This document shows positions 12,200-24,223 of a stretch of DNA of 64,000 nucleotides, piece by piece. Every line of letters starts with the position of its first letter. The stretch's first letter is position 1. The translations under genes and the position numbers were made by a program. Below the pieces are notes generated by a model that saw only the letters and a program-made list of their open reading frames with translations, ran no database searches and was not told the origin of the DNA. The stretch comes from Rotaria sp. Silwood1 (lineage: Eukaryota > Rotifera > Eurotatoria > Philodinida > Philodinidae), in NCBI GenBank assembly GCA_905250075.1, contig CAJNOP010000011.1:2172169-2236168 (forward strand). Reading direction: 5' to 3'.

Positions 12200-13276
12200 T
12201 TAATTCAATAATGTTGGAACCATAGATCCGACTTGTAATGTTGTTGTATCACCTACTCTATTTCTGTGTGTCCATTGTCTAATTTTGATGATTACAAGTT
12301 TTTTTAATTCTGGTAAAGAAATTAAGCAAACAAAGGGCAAAAATAGTTGAATGAAATAAATTAAATAGAAGAAGATATTAAATTGAACATCAATAAGAAA
12401 TGTTGGAGAGAAAAATTGTTGAATTAAACCCGTAATCGCAATTGGTAACCAAAATATAAGAAAAAGTGATGCAATTGCAAGTAATTGTATGGTCATTTTT
12501 CGATTCTTTTTCGATCGTTCAGCATTATGTCTTATTCCAGTTGAACGGTATACAACTCGAATAATTAGTAAAAGATTTGCAAAAGCAATTACAAAAGCTG
12601 GTATGATTATATTAACTAACCAATCTGCAATACCTATAATTTTATTTTCATAGTAACATGGTGCCGTACATAATAGTTCATAATAATCCCAATTATTAAA
12701 ACAACTATATATATAGATAAAATAAACATAGAATGCTGGTGTATATAGTATTGCTATACTAAGTGGTACATAATGAAAAGCAATACGTTTCCATTGAATT
12801 TGATAAATCGACTGAGAAAAAATGATAATATGACGCTCAATAGATGCCCAAACCACTAAAATTTATAAATAGTTGATGAATTCAAAAAAAAAACAAACAA
12901 ATAACTTACTAACAAATAAACTAATACCATTTAAGGAAAATTCATACCAATTAAAAAATAAACAATAACTATATGTTGATGGTCGAACAACACCAGTATG
13001 TAAATAGTTTTCTACCATTGATAATTCAGTTGTTACTTGAACAAAACTTGTTATTAACAATGCAAGAATAAAATGATTTCCAATTGGTTTTATTAATTTT
13101 GATGGTCGATATATGATATTGATAAATACAAATAGAGAACATATAATTGATAACACTTGACATGGTAATAAAATTGCAAGTTTAATAACACGATTATTAG
13201 CTACAACAGGATCGCTACTATTTGTATCTTTAAGTATATCATCACTCATACGTATGAATATCATGCGTGCGTTCAT
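12200..13276 (-). CDS. Rhodopsin-like G protein-coupled receptor
   Basis: Two exons on the minus strand, 13276-12910 and 12855-12200, joined A|TG across a 54-base GT-AG intron; 340 residues. The N-terminus carries an N-glycosylation sequon (NSS), and ATG codons at 13276, 13261 and 13246 could each be the start. Seven hydrophobic segments can be counted. TM1 starts at AILLPCQVLSIICSLFVFIN. The splice junction rebuilds the end of TM3 with an ERH motif in place of DRY (VWASIERH). A charged loop (HNAERSKKNRK) precedes TM6, which has FWLP in the usual place of CWxP. TM7 lacks a clear NPxxY and runs into SLPELKK. This matches divergent class A peptide-type receptors that are expanded in rotifers (recalled, not searched). 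The ligand is unknown. Confidence 0.82.
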
Positions 13277-15774
13277 TGCTTTTATTTATTTAAAATATGA
13301 CAATGTACGAATATATATATATAGAGAGAGAGAGAGAGAAGTTGTTTTAACAACAGATGGAAATAAGCACGCTATCTTCCGGTGGAAATGGTCCCCTACA
13401 GTTTCTTTTATCACGAGCCAAGTGTAATTGGTAATGCATCATAGAATAAAAGTAAGTTGACGTTTTTTTTCTAGTACAAAATCACGAAAAAAATTAACGC
13501 AAATAAATTAAATGAAATCTACCATGAAGAAAATTATAGTATTTTGCTTCTGAAATTAGGTAATGTCTTCTGTAGACTATGTTGTCAAGACCGAAAATAT
13601 AATTATAACAATGATTAATGTAATGATTTGATTTTTTTCTAGCATGATGATTGAAACTTGTGAATTTTAATCAAGATTGTTGTGTTTAAATATTTTTTTG
13701 TAGAAAGACCGATATCAAGGTTTTTTCTTCACAAAAAACGAAACCAAAATCAATATCAATTGTAAATTTCAATCTATGAAACTTTTAGAGGAAAGCCAAA
13801 GGTATTTAAATTGTTACAAACTGTGAAATAGTTGTTTTCTAATAGCAGATCTAAATAAGATTATTTTCATCATTGAATCATCACAAGCCGATCAGTTCCC
13901 AGAAAATTACCTTGATAAGATATTTTCTTTGATGTCTAGAAAGGATTGTTTTGCTTTTTACTGAAAAGAAACTGAGAATCTATGATAAATAACAAGAAAA
14001 ACAACTTTTATGAATACAAATGAGTATATTAAGATAAATGAAAAACCAAGTGGAAGCACTTCAAATATCTGATTTGTTTATAAAATTAGTTTTTATAGAA
14101 TGAGTCAGCGAGTGATACTTAAAATGAAAACAATAAAGAAAAAATTGATCGGTATATTTGAATAACTGATGGTACTCTTTACCATTTTATGAACATGAAT
14201 ATATTGTATTTTGATGAAAAGACCAAGATGGATGAATTACGGTCTATTTTGGCTAGAAAACATCGACAAATGGTAGTAACTTCGAAGCCAAGATCTGATG
14301 ATCTGATGTTATGAGCTTGGATCAGAAGTGACCACTGAATTCGGTTACCGAACTGCTACTCCTAAATTCCTATCATTTTTTGACCAGAAGCAAGATCTTT
14401 TCGGTGACTCCCAGGTGAATCGCAACGATTCCAAGCGCTGGAACTATTCAACTTGGAACAAAAACAAAGAATTGAAAATAGCTCAAAAAAACAATCGTAT
14501 GAAAAAAAAGAAAAACTACATTTCTATTTTTTAATATCTTTATTGTTTAATCAACTTGTCGAACTACAATTTATCAAATCGAAATAACTTAAAATTATTG
14601 AGTGTTTCACACTCTGTTCCGAATTCGAAGCTTGCTCCAGTTATGATATACGTTTTCTGTAAATGTGGCTTAAGGAATAATAAAATAATAAAAAAATTCT
14701 TAAAGAAGAAACAACGAGATTGATCAGAAGAAAGTTCGATCAAATAATTTAACTTAATCTGATTTCATTCAAGAATTAGTGATCAAAGTATTTGAATTTT
14801 AAAAGAACCTATATATTGAATACTAATTTATTGCGGATTAGGTCTTGGATATTATTAGTTTATGAAAACACATCAGGCACCCTAGTTTTCAAACTGGATT
14901 GAAGTTTCACTTACTAACATCCACACTTGACGAGCTATACTCACTAATATTCATTTTGTCCAAGGGAAACGAAAACTATAACAGTAAAGATTGTAAAATG
15001 ACTTTCACCAATAATGATAACAGGATCTCTCTTATATTCCTTACAAACAACTCAACTTGTCTTCATTAACACTCATACAAAAATATGAAATCCACTCACT
15101 GGATACCGTTAAAGCTAATTGTAAAATTTATTTCGTCGGATAATCTCGGATTCTAGAATAGCCTAGTTTAAACTTGGAACTGACTTCGCATCGTCAGGTC
15201 AATCTTAGATTCATTTAGGACAAGTTAGTATAGATTGATTAGTAACTGAAACCACCACTGATCCTGAGCAAGCCAACGGCATAGCAAAGTGAAAAATTAC
15301 TTAAATATCAACTAAATGCACAATAGAAGTCTTTACTCCTCCATATTTCTACCATTAATAATATTTTTATGATATTTTTCGAGCAGAAAAACTTGTTTGC
15401 TTTTACAAGAACACTGATTGATGTTACACTCTTTTTTAGCTTAACAATAGACACCATCAATAACGCCTAGAACTAGAATTTTAATGCAGTGTTCATTGGC
15501 ATCTTATACCAATCAATCAATTGTACATGAACAAATTCATGAAGTGCACTAGTTACAACCACGAAAACATTCTTTGTTTGTCATTCATCGATAATTGCAT
15601 GGGCATGTGCAAGTTTATTGCTGTTATTTAATTATCAGTCTACATCTAATTCGCAATCTATAATTCTCATTCGTTATCCTCACCAATATTGGTGCACTTA
15701 TAAAATAGGTTAGATATATAATTGGCGAAATTTATCCTAATTTTCTTTAGGTGAATCCTAGATTTGTCTACGAC
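13277..15774. other. Intergenic with a short microsatellite
   Basis: Upstream of the receptor gene. A compound microsatellite, (AT)n then (AG)n, lies at 13311-13340. From 14200 to 15300 base composition is slightly less AT-rich, as in decayed transposons, but no protein motif could be recognised. The frame at 14328-14534 has no domain. Confidence 0.45.
13311..13340. repeat. (AT)n(AG)n microsatellite
   Basis: Six AT repeats followed directly by nine AG repeats, just upstream of the receptor start codon on its strand. Confidence 0.85.
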
Positions 15775-16501
15775 GATTCTCTAAACTTTGGTAGAAAGAA
15801 AAACATCGAAAGGAAAAATGTCGAGAGGAAAAATATCGAAAGGAACAATGTCGAATTGTAAAAAACCGAAATGTCGAAATCTAAAAAAAAATTGTTCAAA
15901 GATATGCTTGCCAAGTATTACCCATAAGGATGCCATCGCAAGTGGGTTTTAATTGCTTTGTATTCGGTTAAACGAATGTAATGCTCTTCGCTGAAAAGGA
16001 TTTCATCGACAGACTGGTGGGACGCTTTAGACTGTTGCGATACCTTTAGTTCTTATACCGGTTTACTAAGCATGAAAAGGTCAACTCATTTTACCCGCAC
16101 CGTCACCTTTGGAGCGTCCTCCGCGGCCAAAAAAATACTTTCAAAGTGTTTTTCAGCGAAGAGCATACATACCTGTTAAATATCATAGCGAAGAACAAAT
16201 GATGCACTAAAACTTTTAATTAAATTGTTCAATTGATTTATGGAGAATTTTTTACTTGTCTTTGATCCATTTCTTATTTAATAATAAAATTCATTTATAT
16301 TTAACTGTTGCTTATTTTAAATGCTTAGTAAAAAAATCTAAATCTATTTTGATATTATTTGTCCTTCAATATTTTTACTTTGGACGTTTTTATACTTCTA
16401 TATTTGTACTTTCGATATTTTTATAGTTCGACATTTGTATCACTTTTTTTTCGACATTATTCCTTTCGATATTTTTACTTTCGACCAAAGTTCAGATTAC
16501 C
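15775..16501. mobile_element. Non-autonomous MULE-type foldback element, copy B
   Basis: Flanked by an exact 9-base duplication, GTCTACGAC, at 15766-15774 and 16502-16510. The terminal inverted repeats read CTAAACTTTGGTAGAAAG on the left and CTGAACTTTGGTCGAAAG on the right (other strand). Inside them come tandem units around AAAAATGTCGA on the left (15801-15885) and their reverse complements on the right (16365-16490). This is the same architecture and end sequence as copy A at 7882-8468. No transposase is encoded. The exact 9-base duplication supports MULE-type transposition. Confidence 0.8.
15980..16170. repeat. Hairpin-forming insert inside foldback B
   Basis: ATGCTCTTCGCTGAAAA near 15980 is repeated exactly in inverted form near 16150 (TTTTCAGCGAAGAGCAT). 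A second inner pairing is GGACGCT with AGCGTCC. The insert is richer in G and C than its surroundings. It may be a separate small foldback nested in element B. Confidence 0.6.
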
Positions 16502-16510
16502 GTCTACGAC

Positions 16511-17679
16511 ATATATTTATCTCGAAAATACCTGAAAAAATGAAAGAAAAGCCTGATAATCAACAAAAATGTATGACAATAAGAGAAAAACTCAGTAGTG
16601 ATCTATTGAATCATAGAAGCGACCATATAGACTTAATTTGTATGAAATTTATCTCATGAGAAAGGCTTCATTCAATTTCTCAAATAAAAAATCAAATTAC
16701 ATTTCTTCGCATTCTATATAAAAAACGCTTAATAATGATGAAAAACACGTAAAACTAATTCCTAAGATCCGATAAAAATTATATTTACTTCTGACTGATA
16801 GCCAATTTATATTCAGGTAACATCGATGGGGAGATATTTTATTATTGTGCAAAAATAGGAAATTTAAGTTATCTTCATGTGTAGTTCTCCCTAAAAAACT
16901 TCTTAAAATGAATGATACACTCAAGATCATCGACTACGATCAAATTGATGGATTAATTATGTTTCATCTATACTTACTATATTAATCATCAAACTTTATC
17001 AACAACCATTAATATCGACTGAAAATTATTCAGAAAACTATTCTATGAACGAGATGCGTGATATTTGTTCATGCATCAAGAATCAGTTTTTTATTGTAGA
17101 ATAACATGAATAAAAAAGTTGACGGTAACGGATGCGACCGTAAAGAGCATTTAGCGTGTTGTTAAATTTACTAGTCATTCCAGAATAAAGATTTGTTTTT
17201 GATGGTTATTTTTTTCTGTCTCGTTGTTGTAGATAGTTCACGAATTTTTGATCAGCTTGGTTTTCTTCGCGTTAGAGATGGAAATTGAAACTACTTGATG
17301 ACTTTGAAGCCGGTGAAGCATAGCTATCATATTTATTAATTATTTCCTTTGTTTTTCTTGTGGTGTTAGCAGACCATATAAATTAATTGAAGGTAAATCT
17401 AGAAATATTTGAGCAATAAAGTGTGACAACAACTGAAAATTCTTACTTTGAGGAAGGTGACAGCAGCTCAATTTTCCTAGAATCATAGAGACCGCTGATG
17501 GATTCATTTGTTTGAGTTGTTATTACTTTTACTAAGACGTCGGTGATCGCAGATAAAGATCACAGGTAGGATTTTGTTTTATTTTTTCTAAATATGATTC
17601 AATGACTTGACACCAGGATGTCAGTGTGCGGACTGATAGTCACAGTAGACATCCACATTCCACAACCATACTCACACCT
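16511..17679. other. Intergenic, no gene seen
   Basis: No splice-consistent coding frame and no RNA gene recognised. It separates foldback B from the MULE transposase relic. Confidence 0.4.
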
Positions 17680-18362
17680 TCAAGTTATCGTTCGATATAT
17701 TTTACGGACGTGTATTATGTAGTATAGATGCGTTGAATCAGGAGAGATTCTCTCAACAGCATCCAACATGGTCTTCTCTTCATCACTACCAATTACCACT
17801 GTGGTACAGTTGAGTTCATAACTTATCCAATCCAATAGTTTCTTGTATGGCTGCATATTATTTTGATAATGAATCATTGTTGGACCAATATAAATCAGTG
17901 CCTTCTACATTTTTCGATTCTCTACAGCTATGTTTCGAAATGTGATTGGTGTGACAAAAAATCTGACTTAGATTGAATGTTGTATCAATACCTATTCATA
18001 TTAGCTGCATATTAACATCAGTCTGGATTTAATAAAAAGAAAAAACAAAAATTACATAAGACTGATCGCAGCATTTGATCTGAAGATTGATACGGTAACG
18101 TTTCATTCTTGATTCATACTTGGCTGAGACAGTACTAAAATTGGTGTTTCTTTTTAGTTCATCGAAAATATAGTGACGATACTAGTCGACTTTTCGAGAC
18201 TTCTCGTAATATTCATATATTCTTCAACGTTGAAGCATTTTTTCGAGCGTTATATACTTGATTACGTTCACGGGCTGTAGTTAACGATGCTGGTCGAACT
18301 TGTTCAACATTATATTGATTGATGCACTGAAGATTGCTGAAAGTTGAATAAATTGCAGCTGC
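17680..18362 (-). pseudogene. MULE transposase relic
   Basis: Two recognisable blocks on the minus strand. The upstream block (about 18362-18220) reads AAIYSTFSNLQCINQYNVEQ, then RPASLTTARERNQVYNARK, and ends in a stop. The downstream block (about 17900-17680) reads IGPTMIHYQN, then TVVIGSDEEKTMLDAVE and THLYYIIHVRKI. The second block matches the conserved part of the Mutator-like transposase core, where a G(T/S)D-E-KA--DA motif is followed by a HL-C--H motif. Here the cysteine before the final histidine is replaced (YYIIH). Stops and frame changes between the blocks show it is dead. It could be related to the autonomous parent of the nearby foldbacks, but nothing links their ends. Confidence 0.6.
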
Positions 18363-19489
18363 GATCATTTCTTAAAAAAAGAAACAATCACATTATTATT
18401 GTTTTCAATGTGAAACTTACTTCGTGTAACGAAACGACTTACTTGTTCCTCGTTTGTTTTTGGAATGAATACAAATGCATGCAATGCAAACACGATAAGG
18501 CGAACATGGCATAAGAGAAGAAAGAAAAGATTAAGACAAGTACACATGTATGTGTGAGAAGAGAATAATTGATGGATATATATGTGTGTGTGTATATGGC
18601 TGATGCCCTTGAACATCTCCATGAAGGATGGTGACGGATAGAACTCGTCACAGTTTAATCCAGACGAGAACTAAAGATACAGTGGATGAGTGAATGATAA
18701 AATTTTTTCACGTTATCAAGTGAGCTTTCCTTCCTCAATACTCTATGAGAAGGCTCGCCTTCGCAAAAGGATGTGAAATTCATAATGGAAGACGCAGGTT
18801 TTATGGGAAAAAAACAATTCGGTTCAATCTTCTTGACCTTGTTTCATTAAATAATTGCTGAACAGTGTTTATTGAAGAGTAAAAGTTAGAAAAGAAACTA
18901 ATAGATTATCTATGCATCACGGAAATATATTTTATTCAGAAGAATAAATGAACTATTTCAACCTGAATGAAAACGAGAGCAAAAGAGATAGCTATTAATG
19001 ATGTGAGGAGAAAGAAATGATTAATGTTAAACTTCATGTGTATTCTGACGTGATTGTAAAATTTATCCGTCTCATATTTAGCAAAAGCAAACTGTTTGAA
19101 ACTTTGATATATTATTATACTTACTTGTTACTAAATAACTACAAAGTTTGAGGTCTATAGCTTTTACTAAATATGAGAGCATGCAACCCTGCTGTCATAT
19201 ATTATTTTTTCAATTTTGCTATAACTTATATTCACAAAACTCGATATAAAAATCGCTCAACAATCTCCACTTTTTATCGATGATTGGTTAGAGTTCATTA
19301 CACTATAAGATAGTAATCGTTGTAAGAAATATTATCTTATTGCTGAAGAATAGGCAAAACTCACTCGCACTATTGTACTACAATAAAAAACTAAAAAATG
19401 AGGTAATTTACGAAATTTTATTTTTGTAACATGATTAATATTGTAACCAGAGGGATACCTGCATGCTCTATGATCTGTTTTTATCAATT
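18363..19489. other. Intergenic, no gene seen
   Basis: Open frames at 18365-18651 are dominated by HTYI/TCVL-like low-complexity codons from TG/CA-rich DNA and are not convincing. Nothing else recognised. Confidence 0.4.
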
Positions 19490-19716
19490 AAATGGAACCA
19501 ATAAACTGTGATACGAAATTGGGTGATGTTCGCCCTACCGAAAACGTTTGGGTTGCATTGAACGTGAAATTACGAGAGTGGTAATACGATAATATTGAAG
19601 AATTGAAAAACGAGATAAAAAAGCCATGGAAGAAATTTAGTGTTTCTTCATGTCAACGAATGATGAATGAGATACCAGCACAGTTAAAATTAGTAATTGA
19701 TCAGGGTAATAATTAA
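19490..19716 (+). pseudogene. Tc1-type transposase C-terminal relic
   Basis: In one frame the sequence reads GDVRPTENVWVALNVKLREW, then an internal stop, then YDNIEELKNEIKKPWKKF and MMNEIPAQLKLVIDQGNN before a final stop. This follows the Tc1/mariner C-terminus, where P-EN-W leads to a lysine-rich helix and then a motif like SMP-R---VI--KG. The catalytic part upstream is missing, so it is a truncated dead copy. Confidence 0.65.
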
Positions 19717-20139
19717 ATCAACGAACTTTGGTAACTTGATATGCCTTTCTTTTTGTTTCGAAAAGTTGTATTATTTTTAAAACAATAATCAAGATGATCG
19801 GGAATTTTCTTTATTTCATACACATGTTATGAATATGAGTTTTCTTTGACATTGTCCATTTAGACTCATCAATGTGATAGAAATCTCAAGATTGGATAGA
19901 GCATTGAATTTGTCAATCGATGAAAAATATTCTATGTTCATCGATACATTCAAGGCGACTTTTCAGAATGCTTCAGATATGAAGTGTCGGTGCCTGAAAT
20001 CTAATCAGTGATTTTTGTAAGTATTTTCTTTTTTATAGTAAGAATATGTCTGTATGGCTATCAGTGAAGAGAATGTCCATACTCACAGCAGAGATGTCAT
20101 AATATCCATAAGCTGGGTAACGACAAGTAACACGTCGAG

Positions 20140-20723
20140 ATATCCAACGAGATCGATATCCAGATTTTTAGAGGTACCCCGAAAGTTGAGCAATTTGAGT
20201 GGATTTAGTGTAACGAGACGGATATCCAAAATTTTTGGAGGTACCCTAAAAGTTGAGCAATTTGAGTGGATTTGGTGTAACGAGATGGATACCCNNNNNN
20301 NNNNNNNNNNNNNNNNNNNNNNNNNNNNNNNNNNNNNNNNNNNNNNNNNNNNNNNNNNNNNNNNNNNNNNNNNNNNNNNNNNNNNNNNNNNNNNNNNNNN
20401 NNNNNNNNNNNNNNNNNNNNNNNNNNNNNNNNNNNNNNNNNNNNNNNNNNNNNNNNNNNNNNNNNNNNNNNNNNNNNNNNNNNNNNNNNNNNNNNNNNNN
20501 NNNNTGCTCAACTTTTGCGGGTACCCACTAAAAGATTGGGATATTCATCTCGTTACACCAAATTCACTCAAATTGCTCAAATTTTGAGGATACCCATTCA
20601 TAGATTGGGAGATTCATCCCGTTACACCAAATCCACTCAAATTGCTCAACTTTTAGGGGTACCCACTGCAAGAATGGGATATTCATCTCGTTACACCAAA
20701 TCCACTCAAATTGCTCAAGTTTA
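20140..20723. repeat. Inverted ~67-base minisatellite around an assembly gap
   Basis: Units of about 66-67 bases contain GTTGAGCAATTTGAGTGGAT and end in TGGTGTAACGAGATG. Left of the gap at least two units run forward; right of it at least three run as the reverse complement. The array is therefore a large inverted structure with its centre lost in the gap. Open frames crossing the N run are artefacts. Confidence 0.85.
20295..20504. other. Assembly gap (210 N)
   Basis: Unresolved bases exactly at the turning point of the inverted minisatellite, so the true length and copy number are unknown. Confidence 0.99.
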
Positions 20724-23278
20724 TGTGCATGTGGATAAATAGAAATGGATCGAATAGATAGCCTAATACCTATGAATAAAATCTCGATACCCGAGTTATG
20801 GATATTATGCCATCCCTCACTCACAGTCACTTCATACTGATACTGCTATATCCAATATGAGTATGTTGATCTAGTTTACTTTCACAAATTTCTCGACATT
20901 TTTTTCTTTTCAGATGTAATCGTTTTGCTGACTTCAACAATGCAGAGAGCCACTTCACCGTGATCATTAAGAGAAACAAACATAGCCATATTTTCTTTAA
21001 TGATATACATCCTCAAAGAAGTTTTCGGCATGATAGACTGCTAAGAGTCCTTCTTGCCGTTTATATAATTTGAAGAGTTAAGAGATATCTCAACTGGAGT
21101 TCTTGATAGTTTTTCATTTTCATATTTTTGTGTGGCTCTTTATCATTGTTCATCAGGCATCTAAACTATTCTTCCTACTGCTTACAACTGATACTACACA
21201 TTTGTACTGTTTTGCATTCAAACTGCTAACTATTCTACATATTATTTTACGCATACTCATTGAAACTTTATGCTTCATTTGTTTTGTTTTGTAACTTGAT
21301 AATTTAACTATGTCTCTTTCTCATCAAAATGATTGCTGTATGTAATTATTTTTTTCTATCTTACATGCGTAAACTAATGTTTTCTCTAGAATAAACTTGT
21401 TCTCACTTACTTCACCCAAATGTGTGATTCTGCTTCTCATTACGCAAAAATATGTGTTTCTCACATCGGTTGCGTGTTTACATTTGATTCTAAAACCTTG
21501 AGAAAAATAAAGATATCCGATTGCACGAAACTTGTAACCAATCTGACTGTATACATAGGCATTATATCCACTGATACTATACCGAAAACTCCTTTGAAAT
21601 TTGAAAGTCAGACACAGTAAACTTTATATCGTGAATTTTATGTATATTAAAACGTTGTCCTCATGATTATTGAGTGGAACTATTTCAACTGAAGCTTGCG
21701 AGCTAGCAGACTTTATCACGTGCAAAGCTCTCTTGCAAGATATCAATACTTAAAAAATAAATTGAATTTTAATATTCAGCAACTCTCAATAGAGCTTCAG
21801 ATACACAGAATTGCTAAACTCGTTGTACAAACATGCATTTCATATCGACAGTGAAGACGCGTCAATAACACATTTTTTGTTGGATGACTTGTGTCTTAAT
21901 TAACAGCGTTCCATAATTTTGCATGTATAAAATCAATTAAGAAAATCAATACAAACAGTTCAGCGAATCCTGCAAATGTTTACTGTTAGAATCAGACTTT
22001 ATCAAGTATAGAGAACCAAATCAAGTCAGGAAATGAATCCGGACTAGAAAAGATTGAGTACGATACTAACTTTACCTATGCTGAAGATAACCATATAGGT
22101 TGAACATATAATAGACTATTGTTGATTTTGCACCCTGAAGTATGATTTGAGTTCATAAAAACTAGATCTTCTGTAAGATGATCCTTTACTGTAACATGTT
22201 TGTGATAATTAGAAAGTAGTTAATAAGCTACTGTTTCACAAGATAAATCATGTTTTTTTTGACGCATTTTGAAGAGCAAGTTAAATTAGGAACCCTGAGT
22301 TTCGAGTCGCTCTCAAATTTCTCTCACTAATTTCCCCGAAAACCCGTAATTCGGTGGAAAGTTGGTAGAATCTGTAGCGCTTAGCGGTATGCATTGTCAT
22401 TAAAATTCCTTCACGAAAAAACATTGATCAGTTGAAAGTCAATCAAAGAAGCATCACTTTGCACTCCTATTGAGCACTTCATAATTTACTTTGGTACTTA
22501 TTGCATACAAGTAATAATTATCTCAAAAGACTAGACCACTTCTAATGGAGATCAAAGCAGTCTCTTATACAGGAAAACAAAAAAATACATTTTATTTTTT
22601 TTTGACTATACAATAGCTAAAATATTCCAAAATTTCAGACTTATATATATATTTCTTTATCATACGATACATTATCTGATAGATTAGCGAATTCGAACAG
22701 ATCTTATTTTGTTAAATTTATTTTTTAACACTTCCTAATGATCACAAGCATTTTTCAGCAAAGAATCGTCACACAGAAAAGATCTATTTTCTATGATCTC
22801 GAAGTTGAAAATATATCTATCGTGCTCAGTTAGTTGTGTGTAATCTTTTTCAATAATAGTACATGCACTCGATAAAGTTACTATATGTGAATAGAGCGAA
22901 GTTTTTGCCACTGAAGATTTTATATTTCATACTGTTTTGTTTGTGTCAAAGAAAAATAATTTCTATGCTCGTTTAAATATGAAAGATTGATTAATAACAA
23001 TGCTAAACATATGCTTAAAGTCAGAGTCAACATAAACATAAAGTATTAGGAAACTGTTTTCGAGTTTTTTAGAACTTTTTTGTTAAGATTCTATATATAT
23101 ATGCTTGAAACTGGCAAAGACATGGGTATTTAATCTGATGATTTATTTGATTTCATACTTATAACAATATTTATTTAAAAAACAACCTATTATTCATAAT
23201 TATAATGTTCATCTATTGTACAAGATTCAATTAATTTTCAAATATGATTTAGTTTTTTCCATAAATATATCATATATA
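20724..23278. other. Intergenic, no gene seen
   Basis: AT-rich; open frames such as 21420-21620 have no recognisable domain. A less AT-rich patch at about 22270-22460 may be an old repeat, but no motif was found. Confidence 0.4.
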
Positions 23279-23847
23279 CAGAGTGGTTCAAAAGTCACCA
23301 GGCAGTCAGTCTTTAATTTTGAATAACTTTTGATAGAAGCAAGATAGAGAGCTGCGATTTTCACCGTTCGAAAGAAAGTATTGTTGCATAGTTCCATGCA
23401 TTAATCAACAATCTTGTCTGATGATCAATTAATGAACCTTCGAAAAAACATTGACAGCTCTATGAAGATAGCATGAAAGTTCAAATCTTAGAAGTGCACT
23501 AGACTCGCGTACTTATAATCCATGGCCACAGCCTCATCGCCTAGTGTTGCATTTATAACTTTTGAATAAACCAAGATAAAATTTTTCGGTATAGGCATGA
23601 GAATAGATTTTAAGGATGCGAGTCTAGTACACTTCTTAGATTTGAACTTTCATACTATCTTCATAGAGCTGTCATTGTTTTTTTCGAAGATTCACTAGTT
23701 GATCATCAGATAAGATCGTTGAGTAATACATGGAACTATGTCATAACACTCTCTTTCGAACGGTGAAAGCAGCAGCTGTCTATCTTGCTTGTATCAAAAG
23801 TTATTCAAATTAAAGACTGACTACCAGATGACTTTTGAACCACCCTA
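23279..23847. mobile_element. Palindromic Tc1/mariner-type MITE
   Basis: The left end CAGAGTGGTTCAAAAGTCAC matches the inverted right end TAGGGTGGTTCAAAAGTCAT. The arms continue to pair for about 240 bases, through blocks such as AATAACTTTTGATA, CACCGTTCGAAAGA, TAGTTCCATG and GACAGCTCTATGAAGATAG, up to a centre near 23560. TA dinucleotides flank both ends. No transposase is encoded. Arm identity looks to be around 85 percent, so it is older than the element at 47241. Confidence 0.82.
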
Positions 23848-24223
23848 TATATGTAAATCTTTTTTATATTTTTTGTTTATATTTACACTAATACCATAAA
23901 TGAGTTGTTGTACGAAAAAACAACTTGTTTTCTTATGAAAAGAAGAAAAATCAGAATTAAATAACATATATAAACAGCAACAACGATGGAAACTGTCCAT
24001 CGTTAGGTCAAATAAAAAAAAATGAGACAAACGAACAACAATTACAAAATACATATTGAATCAATAAATGCTGGTTATTCTTAATGACAAACGACAAGAA
24101 CTATCAATAACAATCAAGATAAAATTACGCGTCAAGAGAAGAAACAAGAAATAAATATAAAACAATAAAATAGGAATGTTTTTTTTTCTTCTTTGTTATC
24201 GCTTAAAAGTAATTCTTTTATGA
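23848..24223. other. Synaptotagmin 3' flank
   Basis: Likely 3' untranslated region of the minus-strand synaptotagmin gene plus spacer. AT-rich; no other gene seen. Confidence 0.4.

Noticed and set aside
20054-20830. Open frames across the assembly gap
   Set aside because: They run through N bases and translate the minisatellite in all frames.
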